Assembly: GCA_013151645.1 (NCBI GenBank)
Contig: JAADHU010000028.1
Span: 186,001-250,000, forward strand
Direction of reading: 5' to 3'
From: Gammaproteobacteria bacterium
GTDB lineage: Bacteria; Pseudomonadota; Gammaproteobacteria; Steroidobacterales; Woeseiaceae
Length of the DNA stretch: 64,000 bases
The notes below the pieces were generated by a model that was not told the origin of the DNA, searched no databases, and saw only the letters and a program-made list of their open reading frames with translations. Position 1 is the stretch's first letter; each line of letters opens with the position of its first letter. Shown piece after piece: positions 20,580 to 28,505 of this stretch. A program made the translations under genes and the position numbers.

Positions 20580-20606
20580 GTATCGACAAATCAGGGGAAT
20601 TCTTTA
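20580..20606 (-). promoter_or_regulatory. FliA (sigma-28)-like promoter for cheY/cheX-like unit
   Basis: On the minus strand, TAAA (20606-20603), a 15-base spacer and GTCGATAC (20587-20580) match the flagellar consensus TAAA-N15-GCCGATAA at 10 of 12 positions. Transcription would start about 80 bases before the cheY ATG. Confidence 0.6.
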
Positions 20607-20651
20607 GAACGGGTGCTTGCAGTGCATCAGCGAGTACCGGGTATCATCCAT

Positions 20652-20678
20652 TAAGGGTTCCGGGCAACCTGCCGATAT
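20652..20678 (+). promoter_or_regulatory. FliA (sigma-28)-like promoter for first HDOD gene
   Basis: TAAG (20652-20655), exactly 15 bases, then GCCGATAT (20671-20678) matches TAAA-N15-GCCGATAA at 10 of 12 positions. It lies about 45 bases before the HDOD ATG and diverges from the cheY promoter in the same intergenic region. Confidence 0.6.
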
Positions 20679-20721
20679 AGTTATTGATATTCTTTTTTTT
20701 CCAAGAGTGAGGGCTTAGGCT

Positions 20722-21573
20722 GTGACTAATTCAGCGGAAAACCTCGTGCGAAATATTACCCAGCTAACGTCTTTCCCGGACATCGCGGTACGAATCAGCG
20801 AGATGGTCTCCGACCAGAACAGCGGCGCCGCGGAGATTGGCGCGTTGATCGAGCCAGATCCAGCCTTGAATGCCGCGCTCCTGCGTATCGCAAACAGCGC
20901 GACTTACAGCGTCGGCGGAACGATTAGCAATGTCGAGCGGGCGGTTACGGTGGTCGGACTACGAGAAGTCCGGGATCTCGCGTTCGCAATTTGTGTGAGC
21001 GAGACTTTCAAGGGAATTTCCAACGAACTGATTACGGTTGAGGATTTCTGGAAGCACAGTTTGTTCTGCGCCGTTGCCTCACAGATCCTGGGACGACGAG
21101 CTCAGGTATGCGCCGGTGAATCTCTTTTTACGGCGGGCCTGCTGCACGACATCGGCCATTTGGTGATGTTCAATCAGGCGCCGGAACTTTCCAGTGATGC
21201 TTTAGTGCTGTCTCTCGAAGAGAACGACGGCTTGTCGCCCTACTTATCAGAGCGAAAGATATTCGGCTTCGACCATATGGCGGTTGGTGCTGAATTGGCG
21301 CGCCAATGGCGTCTGCCCAATATCCTCAGAGAATGTATCGGTTTTCACCATGATCCATTCGCAAGCGACACGGCGAGCGACGCCGCGCTCGTCGTACACG
21401 TCGCCAATAGTCTGGCGGTCCTGGCAGAACTTGACAGCCAGAATTTTGGCGATGCACCACCGATCGAAGAACGTGCATTGGAGAACCTTGGCATCAAGCC
21501 ATCTGTCGTTTGGGATGTCATCGCGGAGTCCCGCGATTCGGTCGATGAATTATTGCGCGTATTCGTCCACTAG
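20722..21573 (+). CDS. HDOD-domain signalling protein
   Basis: This 283-residue protein consists of an HDOD domain, a non-hydrolytic relative of HD phosphohydrolases found in signalling and motility regulators. Typical parts are LTSFPDIAVRISEMV, the LLRIANSATYSVGG core, and GLLHDIGHLVMFNQ, which keeps an HD pair. It has no receiver or EAL domain. It lies between the cheY/cheX-like unit and cheB and has its own FliA-like promoter, so it probably belongs to the motility regulon. It is related to the second HDOD gene at 31508. Confidence 0.88.
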   Translation: MTNSAENLVRNITQLTSFPDIAVRISEMVSDQNSGAAEIGALIEPDPALNAALLRIANSATYSVGGTISNVERAVTVVGLREVRDLAFAICVSETFKGISNELITVEDFWKHSLFCAVASQILGRRAQVCAGESLFTAGLLHDIGHLVMFNQAPELSSDALVLSLEENDGLSPYLSERKIFGFDHMAVGAELARQWRLPNILRECIGFHHDPFASDTASDAALVVHVANSLAVLAELDSQNFGDAPPIEERALENLGIKPSVVWDVIAESRDSVDELLRVFVH

Positions 21574-21622
21574 AAACCCTGCGGTACCGTTGCGAGGCCG
21601 AACTGTCGATGCGACCCATACG

Positions 21623-22708
21623 CTAACGAGACTGTCTCCTGACGGTCTCCATGATATTCTCCGCGATCTGCTCCAGTGGCAATATTCGATCAACGCCTCC
21701 TTCTTCTACGGCGGCTTTCGGCATACCCCAAACGACACTGCTTTGCTCGTCCTGGGCGATCGTTTCGGCACCTGACTCGTGCATTCGTCGGAGTCCTTTC
21801 GCGCCATCGCGACCCATGCCCGTCAGTATGATACCCACTGCGTCGCCCGCGACGTTTTCTGCAACGGAGTCGAACAAAACATCGACGGCTGGTTTGTGAC
21901 GATTGACGAGTGGGCCATCGTCCAGTTTGCAACGATAGTGCGCACCATCGCTGACGACCAATAAATGCCGGTCACCGGGTGCGACGAAAGCATGACCGGG
22001 GCGAATAGCCTGTCCGTCTTCGGCCTCGCAGACAATCAGGCTCGAACACTGGTTCATACGTTTCGCGAAAGATCGGCTGAATACTGGCGGGATGTGTTGT
22101 GTGATCACGACGCCGGGACAATCCGGTTGCATCGCCACAAGCACCTCCTTGATCGCTTCCGTACCGCCGGTCGACGCACCGATCGCGATGATTTTATCCG
22201 TAGTGCTGTATTTTCGCCCGGCGGCAGGGACGGCCTTCGGATGGTTTGCACTAACCGATTTGTGAAGCCCGTCGGGGCGTTGCCCGTTTCGCAGCAGCGT
22301 GCCGATTCGGGCCACCGCCGCTGCTTTCACTTTATCCGTTATCTCCAGTGCATAGTCTTCGATTGAATGCGCCAGATCGATCTTGGGTTTGCTCACGAAG
22401 TCGACGGCTCCGAGATTGAGTGCCTGCATGGTTACCGCCGCGCCTTTTTCCGTGAGCGACGACACCATAACCACGGGCATGGGACGCAAGCGCATCAGGT
22501 TACTAAGAAAACTCAAGCCATCCATTTTGGGCATTTCAATGTCCAGTGTCAGAACATCAGGATTCAATGCCTTGATTTTATCTCGCGCCGCATAGGCGTC
22601 CATTGCGGTGCCCACAACCTCGATTTCCGGATCCGAGTTCAACAGTTCCGAAAGAATAGTACGCATCAACGCCGAGTCGTCGACGACAAGCACCCGAATC
22701 TTGCTCAC
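21623..22708 (-). CDS. cheB: Chemotaxis protein-glutamate methylesterase
   Basis: This 361-residue protein has an N-terminal receiver domain (VVDDSALMR; phosphorylated Asp in LTLDIEMPKMDG; KPK) and a C-terminal methylesterase/deamidase domain. The catalytic triad is Ser in GASTGGTEA, His in TQHIPP and Asp in GMGRDGA. It removes methyl groups from chemoreceptors, with activity raised by CheA phosphorylation, and so opposes CheR. It is the last gene of the che operon, separated from cheD by a 222-base gap holding a MITE-like element. Confidence 0.97.
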   Translation of the reverse strand: MSKIRVLVVDDSALMRTILSELLNSDPEIEVVGTAMDAYAARDKIKALNPDVLTLDIEMPKMDGLSFLSNLMRLRPMPVVMVSSLTEKGAAVTMQALNLGAVDFVSKPKIDLAHSIEDYALEITDKVKAAAVARIGTLLRNGQRPDGLHKSVSANHPKAVPAAGRKYSTTDKIIAIGASTGGTEAIKEVLVAMQPDCPGVVITQHIPPVFSRSFAKRMNQCSSLIVCEAEDGQAIRPGHAFVAPGDRHLLVVSDGAHYRCKLDDGPLVNRHKPAVDVLFDSVAENVAGDAVGIILTGMGRDGAKGLRRMHESGAETIAQDEQSSVVWGMPKAAVEEGGVDRILPLEQIAENIMETVRRQSR

Positions 22709-22765
22709 GTCCCGACACGCCGGTCGAACGCAGCCGGAAGTTCACGATATTCCCTATAGAATTGT

Positions 22766-22934
22766 CTAGCAGCCTGTTGAAAAACACCGTTTTTCGGCGG
22801 GCTGCGAACGGTACAGGGAGGTACCGTCATTTTCGATGGCTGCAAGCCATTGAAAATGTGAACAATTCGAAAACGACGTTTTTCGAATTGCGGTGTTGAA
22901 AATACCATGGATGGTTTTTTCAACAGACTGCTAG
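22766..22934. mobile_element. MITE-like palindromic element between cheD and cheB
   Basis: The ends are inverted repeats of about 20 bases, CTAGCAG(C/T)CTGTTGAAAAA, at 22766-22785 and 22914-22934. The interior folds into several hairpins: around 22808-22825 (CGGTAC...GTACCG), 22829-22859 (ATGGCTgcaAGCCAT) and 22864-22890 (AATTCGAAAA...TTTTTCGAATT). The element is about 169 bp with no coding capacity, and the outer CTAG supplies the TAG stop of cheD. A transposase acting on it would have to be elsewhere in the genome. Confidence 0.65.
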
Positions 22935-23581
22935 TCGAATAGCTCGATGTCACCTGTGACCTCCTTGCTGTCAAGCGTTGCCTCGTAACGCCGTTCCAGG
23001 CTAGCAACGGTCTTCTTTTGAATGGAACGTAGCCGTCTGACCATAACTTTCCCGCTTTTGGGGAAGTACTTGATCTTGCGCGGATAGGGGCCGCCAAAAT
23101 CCTGAACCAGGGCGACGAGCCCTTCTGAGGAGGTGAACTGCTTCGCAAACTGAATGTTACGTTCCCCGACGTTGTTTATATCCATGGCCATTACCTTGCC
23201 ACCGCCGAACAGCTTGAGTTCAAGGCGGTTCTTGCGCCCTCCTTGTTTCAAGATGTCGTTAATTAGATTCTCCATGGCCGCAATACCGTAACGAGTCGCC
23301 AGGCAATCCTCACCGCCCCATTTCTCCAGCGTTCTGCCAGTGCTTCCGGGCAACATGAAGTGGTTCATCCCACCGACACCAATGGCAGGGTCCCGAATAC
23401 AGGCAGACACACACGATCCCAGCACGGTCGTAATAACTTCCTCGTGACGCGTCACGTAGTATTCGCCCGGCAGAATTCTCGACGCACAGAGATCTTCGTC
23501 CCTGTCCCAAATACGTGCTATGTGATCGAAGCCCGCCAATAGCGAAGGCCAGTCGCGAGTTTCCTGAGCATTTGACGACAT
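22931..23581 (-). CDS. cheD: Chemoreceptor glutamine deamidase
   Basis: This 216-residue CheD deamidates receptor glutamines to glutamates and in some bacteria partners CheC/CheX-type proteins. The catalytic Cys is in VLGSCVSACIRDP and His is in MNHFMLPGS, with the preceding Thr in ITTVLG. The family's CheD core is complete and followed by an extra 35-residue tail. The ATG overlaps the cheR stop as TGATG, which indicates translational coupling. The stop TAG lies in the terminal CTAG of the MITE-like element, so the C-terminus may have been reset by that insertion. Confidence 0.94.
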   Translation of the reverse strand: MSSNAQETRDWPSLLAGFDHIARIWDRDEDLCASRILPGEYYVTRHEEVITTVLGSCVSACIRDPAIGVGGMNHFMLPGSTGRTLEKWGGEDCLATRYGIAAMENLINDILKQGGRKNRLELKLFGGGKVMAMDINNVGERNIQFAKQFTSSEGLVALVQDFGGPYPRKIKYFPKSGKVMVRRLRSIQKKTVASLERRYEATLDSKEVTGDIELFD

Positions 23582-24474
23582 CAGATTTCTTTTCTGTAAA
23601 CGGTTTGGCCAAGGAGCGAGAATCGATCCGAAACGTTGTACAGGCTCTCTGAATGTCCCAGAATCAGGTAGCCGCCATCTTCGAGGATATCCGCAAATCG
23701 ATCGATCAACACCCGTTGAGTCGGCTTGTCAAAATAAATAATGACATTGCGGCAAAAAATGACATCGAAGCGTCCTTTCATTGGCCAGTCGTTCATCAAG
23801 TTCAATTGCTTGAATACGGTCATCGTCTGCAGTTGCGGGCCAACCCGAACTTGCGCATCAGTTTGTGCATGTTCACTGCCAAACCAGCGTCGCCGCAGCC
23901 GGTCCGGTATTTTCTCTACACGTTGCTCCGAATAGGCACCCGCCCTGCAGGTTTTCAGGACATCGGAGTCCAGATCGGTGCAGAGGATTTTCGCATCCCA
24001 GAGTGCCAGATCCTGGAACGACTCCTTGAGCGTAATGGCGATAGAATAGGGCTCTTCGCCAGTCGAGCAGCCCGCAGACCAGATTCTCAATCGTTTGTTC
24101 GATGCACCTTTTTTCGCAATAATTTCCGGAATAATCGTTTTCACCAGAAAATCGAAATGGTGCCGCTCGCGAAAGAACGACGTTAGATTCGTAGTCACTG
24201 CATTGGAGAAGGCATCTATCTCCTTCGGGTCTCTTTTCTTCAGATAGTGCATGTATTCCCGAAATGTACTCACGTTGGTTGCCTGGAGTCGAGCGGCCAG
24301 TCGCCGGCAAATCAGGTGCCGCTTCGTGTCGCTCATGCTGATGCCGGTCAGTTCCTTGATGACGACGCGGATCTCGTGAAATTCCTGGTCACTGAGGGTG
24401 ATCGGTGCAGCCTGCCGCACGTCACCGACCGAGCCGCCATGGGGCGCTGAACGAATCGCTGCATCACGTCTCAT
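23581..24474 (-). CDS. cheR: Chemotaxis protein methyltransferase
   Basis: This 297-residue CheR has an N-terminal all-alpha domain (LSDQEFHEIRVVIKELTGI) and a SAM-dependent methyltransferase domain. The SAM-binding motif is IWSAGCSTGEEPYSIAI and CRNVIIYFD lies near the end. It methylates glutamates on chemoreceptors. The ATG at 24474 overlaps the upstream CheZ-like gene by 11 bases, giving the usual CheR N-terminus. A start further upstream would lie wholly inside that gene. Confidence 0.95.
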   Translation of the reverse strand: MRRDAAIRSAPHGGSVGDVRQAAPITLSDQEFHEIRVVIKELTGISMSDTKRHLICRRLAARLQATNVSTFREYMHYLKKRDPKEIDAFSNAVTTNLTSFFRERHHFDFLVKTIIPEIIAKKGASNKRLRIWSAGCSTGEEPYSIAITLKESFQDLALWDAKILCTDLDSDVLKTCRAGAYSEQRVEKIPDRLRRRWFGSEHAQTDAQVRVGPQLQTMTVFKQLNLMNDWPMKGRFDVIFCRNVIIYFDKPTQRVLIDRFADILEDGGYLILGHSESLYNVSDRFSLLGQTVYRKEI

Positions 24475-25012
24475 AACGAATATTCCTGTCTGCTCGTTCC
24501 GGGCGCGCTGAACCCTCCAGACGGCGCTGCACCGACGCAGTCTGCGTACTCGAGAATGTCGCGTCGAACATCTGCCGTTCCTGCTCAACGGTATATGTCG
24601 CTCGAACCTGCCTTAAGAAAATGCTCCAGTCGGCAGCGCCTGTTGCGGCGGTACGCGGACGCATTAACCCGGCCCAGGCCGCAAGATTTTTCGATACGTT
24701 GGTAAGGCGCTGATTCAGGCGGTCAGCGAACTGAAGTTTCACCAGAATATCCTGCAGCACTTTCTTTATTTCTTCGAGTTCATGGCCAGGCCGGGCGGTG
24801 CCTGGGCTAACGTCGTCTCCGCCCATCGCATCTGCAATTGCATCAGCACGGCGCATAACGGTCAGGAACAAGGTCGACAATGCATCGACGTCGACAAAAG
24901 CCTCGTCGCCTGCTGCCTCAATCTGACGGGCACAGAGATCCGCAAGCCGGGCGGCGATACTATCGGTTGCCGGCCCCACCTGCGGTACATTATCCTCGTC
25001 CGGAATACACAA
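24464..25012 (-). CDS. CheZ-like candidate phosphatase in the che operon
   Basis: This 182-residue, mainly helical protein was not recognised as a standard family member by length or overall sequence. Around residues 85-105 it reads DILVKLQFADRLNQRL. This resembles the CheZ active-site helix (DIMMAQDFQDLTGQ) and keeps the catalytic spacing D97-xxx-Q101. CheZ removes phosphate from CheY-P. The C-terminal CheY-binding peptide of CheZ is not obvious. Position between the STAS gene and cheR supports a chemotaxis role. Confidence 0.55.
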   Translation of the reverse strand: MCIPDEDNVPQVGPATDSIAARLADLCARQIEAAGDEAFVDVDALSTLFLTVMRRADAIADAMGGDDVSPGTARPGHELEEIKKVLQDILVKLQFADRLNQRLTNVSKNLAAWAGLMRPRTAATGAADWSIFLRQVRATYTVEQERQMFDATFSSTQTASVQRRLEGSARPERADRNIRYET

Positions 25013-25025
25013 TGGTTTTCACCGC

Positions 25026-25439
25026 TCAAAACACGGGACACAGGGTGTCGTCGGCATCGTCGATTTCTGCATCCAGCTTCAAGTGCTTTCCGAGACCCGC
25101 CAGACTCGCCAGCTCACGAAATTCGCTGGACGGCCTCTGCCACGAAACAGACCCCGAATGCCGACGCATCGAGAGAGTAAACGCTGTCAACAGTTGCAGT
25201 ACGGCCATATCGATCGATTCCACACTCTCAGCGTCGATAACGACGTCGTCGCTTTCGCTCATGGCCGCGCTCAAGTTGTCCCGGAGCTCGGCTATGGTTT
25301 TAATGCACGGTCGACTCTGCAGAACGACCGCTCCCTTCTCGGCTTTCGGTGCCGTGACGATTTTTTTCGCATCGCGGACGGACCGGCCTCCACGTTTCGC
25401 CGGCTTGCGAGCGCTTTTTTTTGTTGTTTTTCTCACCAC
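25026..25439 (-). CDS. STAS-domain protein in chemotaxis operon
   Basis: This 137-residue protein has a very basic, Lys/Arg-rich N-terminal tail (1-35) followed by a STAS domain. The core is VVIDAESVESIDMAVLQLLTAF, in which the Ser of SVESID is the position phosphorylated in anti-anti-sigma proteins. Such proteins act in partner switching or as scaffolds. An unusually basic tail might bind nucleic acid or membrane. It lies 64 bases downstream of the receptor gene and 13 bases before the CheZ-like gene. Its job in chemotaxis is inferred from position. Confidence 0.75.
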   Translation of the reverse strand: MVRKTTKKSARKPAKRGGRSVRDAKKIVTAPKAEKGAVVLQSRPCIKTIAELRDNLSAAMSESDDVVIDAESVESIDMAVLQLLTAFTLSMRRHSGSVSWQRPSSEFRELASLAGLGKHLKLDAEIDDADDTLCPVF

Positions 25440-25503
25440 AGTGTTCTCCCTAGCCGGCCACTCACATCGACATGCGTCCGATTGTTACCCTCGTCAGCCA
25501 AGC

Positions 25504-27894
25504 TCAAAATTCTTCCCACTCCTGATCGCCGCCATTGCCGGCTGCTTGTCGCAAAGGTACATTGGGCACGTACTCCTGATCTGAATTGGCATCCGCTGCG
25601 GCGTTCCACGGTCGACCGGAAGATCGGCGATCCGCCGCTGCCTGGGACGTTGCCGCCACAGCCGATGCGGCGTTGCCCTCATCGTCCCCAATCGTAAAGA
25701 AAGCCATCATCTGGTTCAGATCGTCCGCCTGCTCGCCCATCGACTCACTGGCGGCGGCCGCCTGTTCCACCAACGCCGCGTTCTGCTGAGTCAACTCATC
25801 GAGCTGCACAATCGCCTTGCCGACTTCATCTATGCCTGCCGACTGCTCCCGGCTCGCAGCTGCAATTTCGCCGACGATGTCAGTCACCTTCTTAACGCCG
25901 TTGACGATCTGTTCGAGCACTTCACCCGTATCGTTTACAAGACGTGAGCCGTCGTCGACTTTGTTGCCGCTATCGACGATGAGCTCCTTAATTTCTTTTG
26001 CCGCAGTCGCACTTCGGCCGGCTAGATTGCGAACTTCACTGGCCACTACCGCAAAACCGCGGCCCTGATCACCGGCTCTCGCGGCCTCAACTGAGGCATT
26101 CAGGGCCAGCAAGTTTGTCTGAAACGCGATCTCGTCGATAACGCCGATAATGTCCGCTATTTTTTTGCTTGATGCGTTAATTTCGCTCATTGCGTCGACG
26201 GCCTGGCTGACCACTTCACCGCCCTTCTCGGCCTGCTCACGAGCGGCGAGAGCGAGTTGATTTGCTTCGCCGGCATTGTCCGCGTTCTGTTTCACCGTGC
26301 TGGTCATTTCTTCCATACTCGATGCCGTTTCCTCCAGACTCGATGCTTGTTCTTCGGTGCGCTGGCTTAGATCCGCGTTCCCCTGCGATATCTCATCCGC
26401 GCCGCCTTTTACCGATGAGGATGCTGTTTTGATTTTGCTGACCACTTCAGTCAGCTTGCCAACGGTGGCATTGGTGTCGTCCTTGAGGAGTCCGAAGCTA
26501 CCCTGGTAGTCGCCTTCAATGGTCTCCGTCAACTTGCCGTCCGCCATGGCACCGAGTACTCGTGCCGTTTCGCCGACGACGGTTTCAAATACACCAACCA
26601 GCTCATTGACGCTAGCCGACAAACGCTCGAAAAAGCCGCTTTTCCCGGCCAACTCGATGCGATTGGTTAAATCGCCACGAAGCGCGCTGTCGACTACGTT
26701 TTGTACTTCCTGTTCGATCGCCACTTCCTGTGTCCGATCCCCCCATTCCACTACTACCCCCAGCCGCTCACCATCTTCGCTAAAGACCGGGTTAGCCACG
26801 ATAGTCATGGTCCGCCCGCCAATCTGCAGGTCCGCAAGATGTTCTGAATTCAATGCGCCCAGCAAGTTTCGCTGGTGAGTCGGATTCTTGTGAAAAAAGT
26901 CGATGCACGTACCCATCAGCTGGCTGGCATCGAAGTTTGGCAGGTCGTTGCGAATATCATCCTCTACAGAGGTGAACAATTCCGTTACGGCGTCATTCAT
27001 ATACACGATATTCAAATCGGTATCTGCGATCATGACGTTACCATTCACGTTCTGTAACGCCTGCTGGACTCGACTCATAATTTCTTCACGGACCTTCGCC
27101 GACTCAACGTCATAGCCGATCTTGACTTGCATGCACTTCAGTCGACGCATCAGGTCGCCGATATCATCCGGGCGATTCACATCGATCGATCCATCGAATT
27201 TGCTCTCCGCCAACTCGCGCAGATGGCCACTGATCTCACGTTGCGGTTTCTCAACCGCGACATGAAACCAACGCAACAAGCCAAGCGACAGAATCGTCGA
27301 CCCAAGCAATCCGGACATCAGCAGATTCTTGCCGAAATCCGTGGCCATTTCCGGAAACGCAACAACGGCCATGGTTCCTATCATCGCGAGCAGGCCTGCG
27401 ACCTGGGCTGCCATTCGCGTGCTCAGTTTCGACTGGCGCCACTTATTGAGGCCGGGTATCCGGGACTCGCTGGACATGCTCTTGGTGCCATTCCTGATTT
27501 CGGCATACAGTTCCTCGGCCGCTTTGATCTGCTCACGCGTGGGTTTGCGACGAACGGACAAGTAGCCGATCGCGCGGCCATTTGAGAACGTCGGCGTTAC
27601 ATTTGCTTCGACCCAGTAAAAGTCACCGTTTTTACACCTGTTTTTCACGATGCCAACCCAGGGCTCACCGCTTTTGATCGTGTCCCAGAGATCCTGAAAG
27701 GCTTCCGCCGGCATGTCGGGATGTCTTACGAGGTTGTGATTATGTTTCACCAACTCGGCGCGGCTAAAGCCGCTGATCTCAACGAAATCCCGGTTCGCCT
27801 CGGTAATGACGCCCTTCAGATTGGTTTCCGTGATGATCGTCTGACCATCGCCCATCATCACTTCGTTGTTAGTAGTCGGTGTATTGATTCTCAT
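25504..27894 (-). CDS. Methyl-accepting chemotaxis protein with two PAS domains (Aer-like)
   Basis: This 796-residue chemoreceptor begins with an Aer-type PAS domain (about 15-130: [26 protein letters not shown]). Two hydrophobic segments (about 163-205) follow, then a HAMP-like region, a second PAS-like domain (about 295-390) and a further HAMP-like region. The MCP signalling domain has the hairpin tip [20 protein letters not shown]. There is no periplasmic sensor domain, so it probably senses cytoplasmic redox state or energy. It ends in EWEEF, matching the C-terminal xWxxF tether for CheR/CheB. It sits inside the che operon. Confidence 0.94.
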   Translation of the reverse strand: MRINTPTTNNEVMMGDGQTIITETNLKGVITEANRDFVEISGFSRAELVKHNHNLVRHPDMPAEAFQDLWDTIKSGEPWVGIVKNRCKNGDFYWVEANVTPTFSNGRAIGYLSVRRKPTREQIKAAEELYAEIRNGTKSMSSESRIPGLNKWRQSKLSTRMAAQVAGLLAMIGTMAVVAFPEMATDFGKNLLMSGLLGSTILSLGLLRWFHVAVEKPQREISGHLRELAESKFDGSIDVNRPDDIGDLMRRLKCMQVKIGYDVESAKVREEIMSRVQQALQNVNGNVMIADTDLNIVYMNDAVTELFTSVEDDIRNDLPNFDASQLMGTCIDFFHKNPTHQRNLLGALNSEHLADLQIGGRTMTIVANPVFSEDGERLGVVVEWGDRTQEVAIEQEVQNVVDSALRGDLTNRIELAGKSGFFERLSASVNELVGVFETVVGETARVLGAMADGKLTETIEGDYQGSFGLLKDDTNATVGKLTEVVSKIKTASSSVKGGADEISQGNADLSQRTEEQASSLEETASSMEEMTSTVKQNADNAGEANQLALAAREQAEKGGEVVSQAVDAMSEINASSKKIADIIGVIDEIAFQTNLLALNASVEAARAGDQGRGFAVVASEVRNLAGRSATAAKEIKELIVDSGNKVDDGSRLVNDTGEVLEQIVNGVKKVTDIVGEIAAASREQSAGIDEVGKAIVQLDELTQQNAALVEQAAAASESMGEQADDLNQMMAFFTIGDDEGNAASAVAATSQAAADRRSSGRPWNAAADANSDQEYVPNVPLRQAAGNGGDQEWEEF

Positions 27895-27919
27895 GTCACT
27901 GCGTCCTTTACGAAATTAT

Positions 27920-28471
27920 TTAGTGATCTGCTGCTTGCGCAGCGCATTGTTCGGCCGAGTTTTCACCCACCGGACCTACTGTTTCAAAATCAATGAGATG
28001 GTTGACGTCAAGCAGAATGACCATCTTTTCATTCACAGTCGCGAGACCGCGTACGAACTCGGTATGTACGGCTGTCCCCATATCCGGCGGCGGTTGAATG
28101 TCGCTGCTTTCGAGGCGGTAAACGTCGGCAACCGCGTCCACCACCAGGCCAACCGTGCGTTCCTGGTCTGACTGCTGCATTTTCACGACGATGACCACCG
28201 TTGTCTCGCAATACTCGATACTCTCGAGTTCGAATCGTTTCCTAAGATCGACAATCGGTACAACGGCACCGCGGAGATTCAATACACCGAGAACATGCTC
28301 TGGCGTATTCGGAATAGGTGTCGCGGAACTCCATCCTTTGATTTCCTGCACCTTCAGAATTTCTATGCCGTACTCTTCACCGGCGAGCATAAACGTCAAA
28401 TACTGGCCTCCCGCGTTGCCACTCTCGGCCCCTTGGGAAAACTCTTCGACCGTCGCCTGGACAGCTGTCAT
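27920..28471 (-). CDS. cheW: Chemotaxis coupling protein
   Basis: This 183-residue CheW links receptors to CheA. Recognisable parts are LTFMLAGEEYGIEILKVQEI, PNTPEHVLGVLNLRG and VPIVDLRKRF in the first beta-barrel, and GLVVDAVADVYRL in the second. The N-terminal 25 residues are a variable extension. It lies between cheA (34 bases upstream) and the receptor gene (25 bases downstream). Confidence 0.95.
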   Translation of the reverse strand: MTAVQATVEEFSQGAESGNAGGQYLTFMLAGEEYGIEILKVQEIKGWSSATPIPNTPEHVLGVLNLRGAVVPIVDLRKRFELESIEYCETTVVIVVKMQQSDQERTVGLVVDAVADVYRLESSDIQPPPDMGTAVHTEFVRGLATVNEKMVILLDVNHLIDFETVGPVGENSAEQCAAQAADH

Positions 28472-28505
28472 TTTTGTCTCCTCGTCCTGATTCGTTGGCG
28501 AAGTT

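Noticed and set aside
22766-22934. IS element or transposase gene
   Set aside because: Paired ends exist but the interior is only 169 bp with hairpins and no protein; a non-autonomous MITE-like element fits better.
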